DNA from: Jejubacter sp036620675
Lineage (GTDB): Bacteria; Pseudomonadota; Gammaproteobacteria; Enterobacterales; Enterobacteriaceae
DNA: 43,570 nt
NCBI GenBank assembly: GCA_036620675.1
Contig: JAZHEE010000034.1
Direction: 5' to 3' (one strand)
Part shown: positions 7,568 through 16,851 of the stretch, in pieces
How the letters are laid out: each line of letters opens with the position of its first letter
How positions within the stretch are numbered: position 1 is the stretch's first letter
Made by a program: the position numbers and the translations under genes
The notes under the pieces: model-generated
What the model was told of the DNA's origin: nothing
What the model saw: only the letters and a program-made list of their open reading frames with translations
The model's database searches: none

Positions 7568-8770
7568 ATGTTTCACCTCGACACCCTCTCCACCCTCGTA
7601 GCCGCCACGCTGGTGCTATTGCTCGGACGCAAACTGGTCCAGGGCGTTCCATTGTTGAAGAAATATACTATTCCCGAACCTGTCGCCGGTGGTTTGCTGG
7701 TGGCTGTAGCGTTGCTGGTGCTGAAACTGAGCATCGGGTGGGAAATCGACTTTGATATGAGTCTGAAAGATCCGCTAATGCTGGCCTTCTTCGCGACTAT
7801 TGGTCTGAATGCCAACCTGGCCAGTCTGCGTTCAGGCGGCAAGGTGTTGGGTATTTTCCTGTTTGTGGTCGTGGGGCTGCTACTGATGCAGAACGCTATC
7901 GGAATCGGCATGGCCAGCCTGCTGGGGCTGGATCCGCTGATGGGGCTGCTGGCGGGCTCGATAACGTTGTCCGGCGGCCACGGAACGGGTGCGGCGTGGA
8001 GTAAGCTGTTTGTTGAGCGCTACGGCTTTGAAAATGCGACCGAAGTCGCTATGGCCTGCGCCACATTCGGCCTGGTGTTGGGGGGGCTGATTGGCGGCCC
8101 GGTGGCCCGTTTCCTGGTAAAGCACTCCTCCACGCCGGATGGGATGCCGGATGATAGCGAGACGCCTAGCGCATTCGAAAAACCGGATATCGGACGCATG
8201 ATCACCTCGCTGGTGCTGGTGGAAACCATTGCGCTGATCGCTATCTGTCTGACCGTTGGCAAAGTGGTCGCACAACTGCTACAGGGTTCTGTGTTTGAAC
8301 TGCCGACCTTTGTCTGTGTGCTGTTTATTGGGGTTATTCTTAGCAATACCCTGGCGTTTCTGGGCTTTTACCAGGTTTTCGATCGAGCGGTCTCTATTTT
8401 GGGCAACGTTTGTCTTTCGCTGTTTCTGGCGATGGCGCTCATGAGCCTTAAACTGTGGGAACTGGCGTCTCTGGCGCTGCCGATGCTGGTTATTCTGGCG
8501 ACCCAGGCGCTGTTTATGGCGCTGTACGCTATCTTCGTGACCTGGCGATTTATGGGCAAGAATTACGATGCGGCGGTGCTGGCTGCGGGCCACTGCGGCT
8601 TTGGCCTGGGGGCGACGCCTACGGCTATCGCCAACATGCAGGCCATTACCGAACGTTTCGGGCCATCCCATATGGCTTTCCTGGTGGTGCCTATGGTCGG
8701 CGCTTTCTTTATTGATATCGTTAACGCACTGGTGATTAAACTTTATCTGCTGCTGCCGATTTTCGGCTAA
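7568..8770 (+). CDS. gltS: GltS, sodium/glutamate symporter
   Basis: This 400-residue inner-membrane symporter takes up glutamate with sodium ions. It matches E. coli GltS over its whole length. The inverted-repeat halves carry the family's two re-entrant loop motifs, SGGHGTGAAW (about residues 137-146) and GHCGFGLGATPTAIANM (about 340-356), which are the functional signature of the ESS family. The frame is open for six further codons upstream, but the conserved MFHLDTL start at 7568 has an AAGGA ribosome site seven bases ahead. It is transcribed away from xanP and followed by a strong terminator. Confidence 0.96.
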   Translation: MFHLDTLSTLVAATLVLLLGRKLVQGVPLLKKYTIPEPVAGGLLVAVALLVLKLSIGWEIDFDMSLKDPLMLAFFATIGLNANLASLRSGGKVLGIFLFVVVGLLLMQNAIGIGMASLLGLDPLMGLLAGSITLSGGHGTGAAWSKLFVERYGFENATEVAMACATFGLVLGGLIGGPVARFLVKHSSTPDGMPDDSETPSAFEKPDIGRMITSLVLVETIALIAICLTVGKVVAQLLQGSVFELPTFVCVLFIGVILSNTLAFLGFYQVFDRAVSILGNVCLSLFLAMALMSLKLWELASLALPMLVILATQALFMALYAIFVTWRFMGKNYDAAVLAAGHCGFGLGATPTAIANMQAITERFGPSHMAFLVVPMVGAFFIDIVNALVIKLYLLLPIFG

Positions 8771-8792
8771 CAAATAACGTTATCCTGTCCAC

Positions 8793-8831
8793 AACGGGTT
8801 ACTGGCAATGATGCCCGTAACCCGTTTTTTT
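8793..8831 (+). terminator. Intrinsic terminator of gltS
   Basis: A perfect 10-bp stem (8793-8802 with 8817-8826) is followed immediately by a run of Ts to 8831. It lies 22 bases after the gltS stop codon and has the standard form of a Rho-independent terminator. The 140 bases between it and recG hold two more short hairpins (8919-8937 and 8949-8967) without T-runs. Confidence 0.92.
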
Positions 8832-8973
8832 ATGCATCCTGTCGCTGTTGTGCAAAAAACTGGGGGGCAACGTAATAACGTTTTTTGTTTCTCAAAGGCA
8901 TCTGGTGACGGCGATGGCGCCCCGTCTTTCCCGGGGCTGCTCTTCGGGTTTCTCCTTTCTGGAGAAAGAGAGA

Positions 8974-11055
8974 TCAGGCGTTAGAGTAGCGTTCAGTTTC
9001 CGGCATCCAGCGTTCAATCAGCGCCTGAGCCTGTTCCGGCCAGCGTTCATGAATATGGCGGGCCACGCGTTGCACTTCGGGGATCATGGCCTGGTCGCGC
9101 AACAGGTCCGCAACCTTGAATTCCGCATTACCGGTCTGGCGGGTGCCCAGCAGTTCGCCGGGGCCGCGAATTTCCAGATCCTTCTGGGCGATAACGAAGC
9201 CGTCGTTACTGTCGCGCAGCACCTGTAAGCGCTTCTGGGCGGTTTTCGACAGCGGTGATTTGTAGAGCAGCACGCAGTGAGAGGCCACGGCACCGCGCCC
9301 AACGCGCCCGCGCAACTGGTGGAGCTGGGCCAGTCCCAGCCGTTCCGGGTTTTCAATAATCATCAGGCTGGCGTTGGGCACGTCCACCCCAACCTCAATG
9401 ACGGTGGTGGCCACCAGCAGATGCAGTTCACCCTGTTTAAAGGCCTGCATCACATCCTGCTTTTCCTGAGGTTTCATTCGACCATGCACCAGGCCGATAT
9501 TCAGTTCAGGCAGCGCCACTTTCAGCTCCTGCCAGGTGGCTTCGGCGGCCTGGGCTTCCAGCAGATCGGACTCCTCTATCAGGGTACAGACCCAGTAGGC
9601 CTGGCGCCCTTCCTGAAGGCAGGCATTGCGCACCCGCTCGATAATATCGACGCGGCGGGTATCGGGGATAGCCACCGTGGTCACCGGCGTGCGCCCCGGC
9701 GGCAGCTCGTCGATTACCGAGGTGTCGAGGTCGGCGTAGGCAGTCATTGCCAGGGTTCGGGGAATGGGGGTGGCGGTCATAATTAACTGGTGGGGATGGA
9801 ACCCCTGCTGCTCGCCTTTTTCCCACAGCGCCAGGCGCTGATGTACGCCAAAGCGGTGTTGTTCATCAATAATCACCAGCGCCAGGCTATGGAACTGCAC
9901 CTGCTCCTGAAAGATAGCATGGGTGCCTACCACCATAGCGACCTGGCCGTTGGCGATGGCTTCCTGCTGGGCTAGGCGCGCTTTTCCCTTCTGCTTGCCA
10001 GCCAGCCAGCCGACTTCTAACCCCAAAGGTTCAAACCAGGCGCGGAAATTGTTGGCATGCTGTTCCGCCAGCAGTTCGGTTGGCGCCATCATCGCCACCT
10101 GCTGGCCGTTGGCGATAGCCCGCAGCGCCGCCAGCGCGGCGACCAGCGTTTTACCAGAACCCACATCGCCCTGAACCAGACGCATCATCGGGGAGTCCTG
10201 GGCCATGTCGCGTTCGACATCTGCCACCACGCGCTGTTGCGCGCCCGTGGGTTTAAAGGGCAGCGAGGTCAGCAGGGCATTTTTAAGGTTATCCCGCGCG
10301 TCGAGCGGACGGGCCAGATAACGTCTGGCGCCGGCGCGCAGCGCCAGCATACTGAGGTTATGAGCCAGCAGCTCTTCCAGAATCAGTCGTCGCTGGGCCG
10401 GGTGCTGACCGCTTTCCAGGCAGCTTAGTTGCAGCGAAGGCGGCGGCCGGTGTAAGGTGCGTAACGCATCGGGCAGGCTCATCATGCCTGAGGCCAGCTT
10501 GGGTGGCAGAAGTTCGGCAATGGCGCAACTTTCCAGTAAATCCAGCGCTTGATCGGTCAGTTTGCGCAGCGTGGCCTGACGCACACCTTCGGTGGTGGGG
10601 TAAACCGGGGTAAGGGTTTCCTGAAGCTCCGCTGTCCCCTGTTCTCCCTGGATGCGGTATTCCGGGTGGATCATCTCCGCGCCGTGCTGCCCGCGCTTTG
10701 CTTCGCCATAGGCCAGTACGCGTCGTCCCGGCGCCAGACTGTTCTTCATGGCGGCGTTGAAGTTGAAGAAGCGCAGGGTGAGGATGCCGGTGCCATCGCT
10801 TATCTGGCAGACCAGCATACGGCGGCGGCCAAAGGTAATATTGCTGTTCAGAACTTCGCCTTCAACCGAGGCGTGGATGCCGGGCAGAAGCTCGTCAATG
10901 GGGTAAAGCCGGGTGCGATCTTCATAGCGCAGAGGCAGATGCAGCAGTAAATCCTGAACGGTATGCAGGCCTATCTTTGCCAGTTTCTCACTCTGGCTGG
11001 CACCGACCCCGGTCAGCGAATTGAGCGGGATGGCATCAAGAAGTCGGCCCTTCAT
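8974..11055 (-). CDS. recG: RecG, ATP-dependent DNA helicase for fork reversal and branch migration
   Basis: At 693 residues this is the same length as E. coli RecG. The N-terminal wedge/OB region includes DRTRLYPIDELLPG (about residues 46-59), which binds branched DNA. The superfamily 2 helicase core follows, with Walker A GDVGSGKT near residue 297, a DEQHRFG motif II, the TATPIPRT motif III and the C-terminal QLRGRVGRG motif VI. The C-terminus holds the RecG hook region (ELLGTRQTG). The enzyme remodels stalled forks and R- and D-loops. It is the last gene of the minus-strand run gmk-rpoZ-spoT-trmH-recG, starting 3 bases after the trmH stop, so translational coupling is likely. Confidence 0.97.
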   Translation of the reverse strand: MKGRLLDAIPLNSLTGVGASQSEKLAKIGLHTVQDLLLHLPLRYEDRTRLYPIDELLPGIHASVEGEVLNSNITFGRRRMLVCQISDGTGILTLRFFNFNAAMKNSLAPGRRVLAYGEAKRGQHGAEMIHPEYRIQGEQGTAELQETLTPVYPTTEGVRQATLRKLTDQALDLLESCAIAELLPPKLASGMMSLPDALRTLHRPPPSLQLSCLESGQHPAQRRLILEELLAHNLSMLALRAGARRYLARPLDARDNLKNALLTSLPFKPTGAQQRVVADVERDMAQDSPMMRLVQGDVGSGKTLVAALAALRAIANGQQVAMMAPTELLAEQHANNFRAWFEPLGLEVGWLAGKQKGKARLAQQEAIANGQVAMVVGTHAIFQEQVQFHSLALVIIDEQHRFGVHQRLALWEKGEQQGFHPHQLIMTATPIPRTLAMTAYADLDTSVIDELPPGRTPVTTVAIPDTRRVDIIERVRNACLQEGRQAYWVCTLIEESDLLEAQAAEATWQELKVALPELNIGLVHGRMKPQEKQDVMQAFKQGELHLLVATTVIEVGVDVPNASLMIIENPERLGLAQLHQLRGRVGRGAVASHCVLLYKSPLSKTAQKRLQVLRDSNDGFVIAQKDLEIRGPGELLGTRQTGNAEFKVADLLRDQAMIPEVQRVARHIHERWPEQAQALIERWMPETERYSNA

Positions 11056-11058
11056 GGC

Positions 11059-11748
11059 TCACCCCGCCGCCTGCATGGCGGCCCACCAGCCGGGCTCGGC
11101 CTCGATTTCACCACTGTCGTTAATGCGGGGATAAGGCAACCCTTTGCGCTTCGCCACCCTGGCCAGAACCGGGAAACCGCCTTCGAACAGCAGACGTTGC
11201 CGATCGGCGTCGGGCAGCATGCTGTTTTGTCGTTCATACATGCCGGCATTCTGGCGCTGGCGTTGAGCCTCGTAGAGAATCAGGGCTGACGCCACGGAAA
11301 CGTTAAGCGACTGCACCATTCCGATCATCGGAATAATGATGTCTCGGTCGGCAAGTTCAAGCGCTTCCCGGGTAATGCCGGTTTTTTCCTGCCCCATCAA
11401 CACGCAAGTGGGGCGGGTATAGTCGATTTCGCGAAAGTCTACGGCGCTGCTGGAAAGATGGGTGGCCAGAATCTGCATCCCCTGCCGCTTCAGATGCGAC
11501 ACGGCGTCGCTGATAGTAGGATGAGTTTTTACCTGAACCCAGCTATTGCTGCCGGCGGCCGAGGAATACATGGTGCGCATTCGGCTACCCGGCCAGACGG
11601 CGTGAACCTCGTGGACGCCGACGGCATCTGCGGTGCGGATAATGGCCGAAACGTTATGAGGTTTATGCACCTGCTCCATACACACCGTCAGGTCCGGCTG
11701 GCGGCGGGCGAGCATTTCACGAATTCGGGCGTAGCGCTGGGCATTCAT
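11059..11748 (-). CDS. trmH: TrmH (SpoU), tRNA (guanosine-18-2'-O)-methyltransferase
   Basis: This 229-residue SPOUT-family methyltransferase makes Gm18 in the D-loop of tRNAs using S-adenosylmethionine. The length equals that of E. coli TrmH. Recognisable family motifs are NVSAIIRTADAVGV (about residues 33-46), PTCVLMGQEKTGI and IIIPMIGMVQSLNVSVASALIL; the last two build the trefoil-knot cofactor site. A C-terminal basic/tryptophan-containing tail follows (EPGWWAAMQAAG). It sits between spoT and recG with 2-base and 3-base gaps, so the three genes almost certainly share a transcript. Confidence 0.96.
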   Translation of the reverse strand: MNAQRYARIREMLARRQPDLTVCMEQVHKPHNVSAIIRTADAVGVHEVHAVWPGSRMRTMYSSAAGSNSWVQVKTHPTISDAVSHLKRQGMQILATHLSSSAVDFREIDYTRPTCVLMGQEKTGITREALELADRDIIIPMIGMVQSLNVSVASALILYEAQRQRQNAGMYERQNSMLPDADRQRLLFEGGFPVLARVAKRKGLPYPRINDSGEIEAEPGWWAAMQAAG

Positions 11749-11750
11749 GG

Positions 11751-13862
11751 TCAGTTTCTGTTGCGAGTGACTTTTATCACATCCGGCATTACGCGGATCT
11801 TACGCATAATGTTCGCCAGATGAATTCGGTCACGGGCCGTCAGGCGGATAAAGGCGGTATAGACGCGGCCATCTTTCTCTTCGGTGTTCAGGCTCTGAAT
11901 GTTGGAGCCTGCGGTGTTGATAGAGGCCGTCAGATTAGCCAGTGCCCCCTGGTGGTTAAACATATCCACCTTGATTTCGGTAATGAATTCCTGTTCGGTC
12001 TCTTTATCCCATTCGACGGCCATAAACTTCTCTGGCTCTTTCTGGTAGCCACGGATGTTTCGACAGGATTCATGGTGGATAACCAGCCCCTTGCCCGGGC
12101 TTACGTGCGCTACGATGGGGTCGCCTGGAATAGGGCGACAGCACTTGGCAAAGGTGATTAGTACGCCATCGGCGCCTTTGATCGGCAGGTGATGGTGGTT
12201 GGCGGTCACGCCCTGTTCGGACGAGGATTCGCCCTGTAGCAGATTTTTAGCCACTACCACGCTCATGGCGTTACCCAGACCGATTTCCGCCAGCAGATCG
12301 TCAAGGGAGCCGAGCTTCATGCGATCCAGCTCGCGTTGGATATTTTGCTGCGGAATTTCCGCCAGTTTGCGGCTGCCACCCAGCGCGTGATTCAACAGGC
12401 GGCGTCCCAGGCTGACGGAGTCGTCGCGCTTAAGGTTTTTCAGCATCTGACGGATGCGCGCGCGCGCCCTGGAGCTCACCACGAAGTTAAGCCAGGCGGC
12501 GTTGGGGCGGGCGCCTGGCGCGGTAATAATCTCGATGGTTTGCCCGCTGGTCAGCGGCTGAGAAAGCGGGTAGGGCTGTCTGTCGACCCGGGCGCCAACG
12601 CAGGCATGGCCGATATCGGTGTGTACCGCATAGGCAAAATCCACTGGCGTGGCGCCGGCGGGTAGTTCGACAATACGCCCTTCGGGGGTGAAAACGTAAA
12701 TCTCATCCGGGAACAGATCGGATTTAACGCTCTCGATAAACTCAAAAGAACTCCCGGCGCTCTGCTGAAGCTCCAGTAGGCTCTGCATCCAGCGCTGGGC
12801 ACGGATCTGCGCGGTGGTGCTGCTTTCCCCCTGTTCTTTATAAGCCCAGTGAGCCGCAACCCCCATCTCGGCCATCTGATCCATATCTTCGGTACGGATC
12901 TGCACCTCTACCGGCACGCCGTGCGGCCCAATCATTGAGGTGTGCAGCGACTGATAGCCGTTGGCTTTGGGGATGGCGATATAATCTTTTACCCGACCGG
13001 GACGCGGCTTGTACAGGCTGTGCATCTGTCCCAGCACCCGGTAACAGGTATCAACATCTTTGACGATCACGCGGAAGGCATAAATATCCATGATCGAGTG
13101 AAAACGCTGCTCTTTGAGCACCATTTTGCAGTAGATAGAATAAAGATGCTTTTCACGACCGCTGACGCGGCAGGGGATTCCCGCTTCCTGGAGTCTGCCT
13201 TCGATTTCAGAGAGGATTTTTTGAATCATCTCCTTACGGTTACCGCGCGCCGCCTTAACGACTTCTTTTATTACGCGGTAGCGGTTAGGGTAAAGGGCTT
13301 CAAATCCCAGCTCTTCCAGTTCAGTCTTCAGGTTATGAATACCCAGACGATGGGCCAGAGGGCTATAGATTTCCAGGGTTTCCCGGGCGATGCGGCGTCG
13401 TTTATCCGGGCGCAGGGCACCCAGAGTCCGCATATTGTGGGTGCGGTCGGCCAGTTTGATAAGAATGACGCGGATGTCCTGCACCATCGCCATAATCATT
13501 TTGCGGAAATTTTCCGCCTGGGCCTCTTTTTTGTCGCGGAATTTAAGCTTATCCAGCTTAGAAACCCCTTCCACCAGCTCGGCTACGCTTTTGCCGAACA
13601 GCTGTTCCATGTCCTGGTAGGTGGCGGGGGTATCTTCAATCACATCATGCAGCAGAGCGGCCATGAGCGTTTCATAGTCGAGTTTCATCTCGGCCAGAAT
13701 ACAGGCCACTGCAACCGGGTGAGTGATATAGGGTTCGCCGCTTGAACGTGTCTGGCCCTCGTGAGCGTCACGCGCAACTAAATAGGCCTGTTGCAGACGC
13801 TTAATCTGGTCTGCAGGCAGATAGTTTTGAATCAGCTGATTCAGGCTTTCGAACAGATACAA
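11751..13862 (-). CDS. spoT: SpoT, bifunctional (p)ppGpp hydrolase/synthetase
   Basis: This 703-residue enzyme sets the level of the alarmone (p)ppGpp, mainly by hydrolysis, and can make it under carbon, iron or fatty-acid stress. The N-terminal HD hydrolase domain is intact: His48, the HDxxED motif at residues 72-77, and the RTHNMRTLGAL stretch. It is followed by the synthetase domain (about 200-380, with the RVKDYI and GYQSLHT motifs), the TGS domain (about 386-450, beginning EIYVFTPEGRIVELP), the helical region, and the C-terminal ACT domain (about 625-703). It lies between rpoZ and trmH, the standard enterobacterial order. Nothing suggests loss of either activity. Confidence 0.97.
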   Translation of the reverse strand: MYLFESLNQLIQNYLPADQIKRLQQAYLVARDAHEGQTRSSGEPYITHPVAVACILAEMKLDYETLMAALLHDVIEDTPATYQDMEQLFGKSVAELVEGVSKLDKLKFRDKKEAQAENFRKMIMAMVQDIRVILIKLADRTHNMRTLGALRPDKRRRIARETLEIYSPLAHRLGIHNLKTELEELGFEALYPNRYRVIKEVVKAARGNRKEMIQKILSEIEGRLQEAGIPCRVSGREKHLYSIYCKMVLKEQRFHSIMDIYAFRVIVKDVDTCYRVLGQMHSLYKPRPGRVKDYIAIPKANGYQSLHTSMIGPHGVPVEVQIRTEDMDQMAEMGVAAHWAYKEQGESSTTAQIRAQRWMQSLLELQQSAGSSFEFIESVKSDLFPDEIYVFTPEGRIVELPAGATPVDFAYAVHTDIGHACVGARVDRQPYPLSQPLTSGQTIEIITAPGARPNAAWLNFVVSSRARARIRQMLKNLKRDDSVSLGRRLLNHALGGSRKLAEIPQQNIQRELDRMKLGSLDDLLAEIGLGNAMSVVVAKNLLQGESSSEQGVTANHHHLPIKGADGVLITFAKCCRPIPGDPIVAHVSPGKGLVIHHESCRNIRGYQKEPEKFMAVEWDKETEQEFITEIKVDMFNHQGALANLTASINTAGSNIQSLNTEEKDGRVYTAFIRLTARDRIHLANIMRKIRVMPDVIKVTRNRN

Positions 13863-13881
13863 GGGCTACCCGCTATATGAA

Positions 13882-14157
13882 TTAACGACGACCTTCGGCA
13901 ATAGCGGTAACGGCCTGCAGTTCTGCGGCTTCCTGCTCCTGCTGCTCCTGGCGTTCACGCACATCAAGAATCTGGTTGTTAATCAGACCTTCTTCGATTT
14001 CGCGCAGTGCGATAACGGTCGTTTTATCGTTTTCTTCCGGTACCAGCGGATCTTTGCCGCCTACCTGCATCTGGCGAGCGCGACGCGCGGCGACCAGTAC
14101 CAGGTCAAAACGGTTACCAATTTTCTCTACAGCGTCCTGAACAGTTACGCGTGCCAT
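13882..14157 (-). CDS. rpoZ: RNA polymerase omega subunit
   Basis: This is the 91-residue omega subunit, which wraps the beta-prime C-terminus, assists core assembly and forms part of ppGpp site 1 on RNA polymerase. The sequence opens with [20 protein letters not shown] and contains the conserved ARRARQMQ segment and the [10 protein letters not shown] helix. The C-terminal tail is glutamine/glutamate-rich ([12 protein letters not shown]). It lies between gmk and spoT, so a ppGpp-binding polymerase subunit and the ppGpp enzyme are co-transcribed. Confidence 0.97.
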
Positions 14158-14211
14158 ATTTAAAGTGCTCCACAGGTGAAGAAATGACTGGGCATGATAC
14201 GAAAACCAGGC

Positions 14212-14835
14212 TCAGTCTGCCAATAGTTTGGTGATTAAAGCGTCATGTCGCTGTTTTTGACGACCCATTCGCAGACGCTCTGCGCGAATGATGGTTTTCA
14301 GGTCGTTCAGCGCGGTATCGAAGTCGTCATTGACTATCAGATAATCATATTCGGCGTAGTGGCTCATTTCCGCTACCGCCAGCGCCATACGGCGGGCGAT
14401 GACCTCTTCGCTGTCCTGCCCGCGGCCACGTAAGCGGCGATCCAGCTCCTCTTTCGAGGGGGGCAGAATAAAGATGCTGCGCGCCTGCGGCATCTTGTTG
14501 CGAATCTGTTGAGCGCCTTGCCAGTCAATATCCAGAAAAATATCCACACCGGTAGCCAGTACCTGCTCGATAGTTTCGCGAGAGGTGCCGTAATAATTGC
14601 CGAACACCTCCGCATGCTCCAGAAAGGCGTCCCGGGCAATCATCTGCTGAAACTCTTCTCTACCGGTAAAGAAGTAATGTTCGCCATGTACCTCGCCGGG
14701 GCGTGCCGCGCGCGTGGTGTGAGAGACGGAAACCTGAGTATCGTACAGCGGTTGCGTTTTCAACAATGCCTGAATCAGGCTGGATTTACCCGCACCGCTG
14801 GGCGCGGAAACAATATAGAGCGTGCCCTGAACCAT
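14212..14835 (-). CDS. gmk: Guanylate kinase
   Basis: This 207-residue enzyme phosphorylates GMP to GDP with ATP. The P-loop SAPSGAGKSS lies at residues 10-19, and the GMP-binding region contains the SHTTRAARPGEVHGEHYFF stretch, followed by the lid and the core LDIDWQGAQQ strand. Length and sequence match the enterobacterial protein. It is the first gene of the minus-strand run, and rpoZ begins 54 bases beyond its stop. A candidate promoter with a perfect TATAAT lies about 47 bases upstream of the start. Confidence 0.97.
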   Translation of the reverse strand: MVQGTLYIVSAPSGAGKSSLIQALLKTQPLYDTQVSVSHTTRAARPGEVHGEHYFFTGREEFQQMIARDAFLEHAEVFGNYYGTSRETIEQVLATGVDIFLDIDWQGAQQIRNKMPQARSIFILPPSKEELDRRLRGRGQDSEEVIARRMALAVAEMSHYAEYDYLIVNDDFDTALNDLKTIIRAERLRMGRQKQRHDALITKLLAD

Positions 14836-14881
14836 GAATTCTTTACTTAGATATGTATAAATGAAGTGTTTATACCCGCCT

Positions 14882-14887
14882 ATTATA
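14882..14887 (-). promoter_or_regulatory. Candidate -10 box of the gmk-rpoZ-spoT-trmH-recG promoter
   Basis: The complement of 14882-14887 is a perfect TATAAT, about 47 bases upstream of gmk. It is followed by a G/C-rich discriminator (AGGCGGG), the kind of element that makes promoters sensitive to ppGpp. No good -35 is seen at the usual distance. The rest of the 258-base gmk-ligB gap shows nothing else I can name. Confidence 0.45.
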
Positions 14888-15093
14888 CACGTCGCCGCGG
14901 TCTGACGTAGCTTTTGTCACATTTTTCCTGGCGTTTTGTTCACCTTTGCGAACCGCTTTCCCGTTTTTGTGTCGCCGCTATGTAACTGCGCAATAAGTCC
15001 GGAACCTTTCCTGAATAACCATATTTTAATACTGGTCATGATTGGCGGGGGGCCCTAGTGTCTGCCTGAAACACCACGGAGGGGGAGCGGAAG

Positions 15094-16851
15094 ATGTGGA
15101 AATGCATGTTGCTGTGGCTGGTGAGCTTCTCTGCGCTGGCGGAATGCCCGGCCTGGTCTGCCGGCCAGTTACAGCATGAAACGAACCGGCTGGCGCAGAA
15201 AATCGCGTTATGGGATCGCGCTTATCATCAGCAGGGCGAAAGCCAGATAAGTGACCCCTTGTACGATAGCCTTAGCGAACGTCTGGCGCGCTGGCGCCGC
15301 TGTGCGGGTAATCCGCCTCAGGATGCGCATCGCTTGCCTGGTAAAGGGAGTCTGTTGCATCCCGTTGCACATACCGGAGTGGCGAAACTGCGTGACGGCG
15401 CGGGCCTGGAGGCGTGGATGAGGGACAAAACAGCGCTTTGGGTTCAGCCGAAAATTGATGGTGTTGCCGTAACCCTTGTGTACCGCGCCGGGCAGCTTGA
15501 ACGTGCCATCAGTCGTGGCGATGGTGTCAGGGGTGAAGACTGGACGGCGAAAGCCCGGCGCATTCCCGCTATTCCTTCGCGTTTGTCTCCGCCTCTGGCG
15601 GATAGCGTACTGCAGGGCGAAATTTTTCTGAAGCGCGACGGCCACATTCAGGAACGTGATGGCGGGTTAAATGCGCGTGCGAAAGTCGCGGGCGCCATGA
15701 TGCGTAAAGATTCGCCGCCCGATATCTATCGGCAATTGGGGGTTTTTATCTGGGCATGGCCGGATGCCCCCGGCGGGATGCGGGAACAGCTGGAAGCGCT
15801 GGCGGCGGCCGGTTTTACCCTGACCCGGGACTGGTCGAAGCCGGTCAGCAATGCCGGGCAGGTCGCGGCATGGCGCGAACGCTGGTTGAATCAGCCGCTG
15901 CCCTTTGTCACGGATGGCGTTGTGATCCGTAGCGAATGGGCGCCGCCATCCGTCGCCTGGCGTCCTGGGCAGGGGAGTTGGATCGCGGCATGGAAATATC
16001 CGCCCCGCATCCAGGTGGCGTCTGTCAGACGGGTACTGTTTCAGACCGGACGCACCGGTAGAGTCGCGGTGACGCTGGCGCTGGAACCCGTCATGCTGGG
16101 TGATAAGCGCGTCAGTCGGGTTAATGTTGGCTCTGTGGCGCGCTGGCGTCAGTTGGATGTCGCGCCAGGCGATTTGATAGGCCTGAGCCTGGCGGGGTTG
16201 GGGATTCCGCGACTGGATGAGGTGGTCTGGCGTGCTGCGCGTCGGGCCGCTGTTCCCGATTTACCGGATGAAAACAGCGCCCTGGACTGCTTCCGGGATT
16301 CTGAAAACTGTCGTGGGCAGTTTCTGGCCCGCCTGAACTGGCTTGGCCAGCGCCAGGTGCTGGATATCCCTGGGGTGGGGCCGTCAGGATGGAGACAGTT
16401 GCTTCAGGTGCATCACTTTGGGCATTTGTTTAGCTGGCTGGCGCTATCGCCAGAGGCGCTGCGTTTGACGCCGGGGTTGTCGCCGCAGCGCGCTATGGCG
16501 CTCTGGCATCGCTTTAATTTCACCCGCCGCCTGCCTTTGACGCGCTGGATAAAAGCGCTGGGCCTTCCTTTGCCGGAACAGGCCGTTTCAGCACTGGCGG
16601 ATGCCCGCTGGCAGCTGATTGTCCGCTGGAATGAACAGGAGTGGCGTCGACTGCCCGGTGTGGGAGCAGTACGTGCCAGAGCGCTGATGGCGTTTCTCCG
16701 TCACCCGGATGTGATGATGATGACGCAGTGGCTGGCGCGCCATGGCGTGGAAGCCTTCGCCGGCGCAAACGACGCGATCAATGGGATGAATGCGTATAGT
16801 GAAACACCGGCAATCCCAGTCGAAAACGCAGTGCCAGTAAACGAGCGCTAA
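15094..16851 (+). CDS. ligB: LigB, second NAD+-dependent DNA ligase
   Basis: This 585-residue NAD-type DNA ligase is related to E. coli LigB (560 residues). The adenylation motif QPKIDGVAVTL places the nucleophilic lysine at residue 120. The nucleotidyltransferase domain continues through ELPFVTDGVV-like and WIAAWKYPP segments, then an OB fold and a helix-hairpin-helix region (LDIPGVGPSGWRQL). Like other LigB proteins it lacks the BRCT domain and most of the zinc finger of LigA. The N-terminus (LLWLVSFSALAEC) looks like a signal peptide, which is odd for a DNA ligase but also seen in E. coli. The last 74 bases overlap the end of the convergent yicG, giving a longer C-terminal tail. A GGAGG-rich ribosome site supports the start. 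Its physiological role is not well established. Confidence 0.92.
   Translation: MWKCMLLWLVSFSALAECPAWSAGQLQHETNRLAQKIALWDRAYHQQGESQISDPLYDSLSERLARWRRCAGNPPQDAHRLPGKGSLLHPVAHTGVAKLRDGAGLEAWMRDKTALWVQPKIDGVAVTLVYRAGQLERAISRGDGVRGEDWTAKARRIPAIPSRLSPPLADSVLQGEIFLKRDGHIQERDGGLNARAKVAGAMMRKDSPPDIYRQLGVFIWAWPDAPGGMREQLEALAAAGFTLTRDWSKPVSNAGQVAAWRERWLNQPLPFVTDGVVIRSEWAPPSVAWRPGQGSWIAAWKYPPRIQVASVRRVLFQTGRTGRVAVTLALEPVMLGDKRVSRVNVGSVARWRQLDVAPGDLIGLSLAGLGIPRLDEVVWRAARRAAVPDLPDENSALDCFRDSENCRGQFLARLNWLGQRQVLDIPGVGPSGWRQLLQVHHFGHLFSWLALSPEALRLTPGLSPQRAMALWHRFNFTRRLPLTRWIKALGLPLPEQAVSALADARWQLIVRWNEQEWRRLPGVGAVRARALMAFLRHPDVMMMTQWLARHGVEAFAGANDAINGMNAYSETPAIPVENAVPVNER

Noticed and set aside
8919..8967. 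Hairpins near the end of recG as its terminator
   Set aside because: The two short stems (8919-8937 and 8949-8967) lack a T-run on the minus strand, so I do not call a terminator.
12942..13745. 267-codon plus-strand frame inside spoT
   Set aside because: It is a shadow of spoT on the opposite strand, with no ribosome site or recognisable domain.
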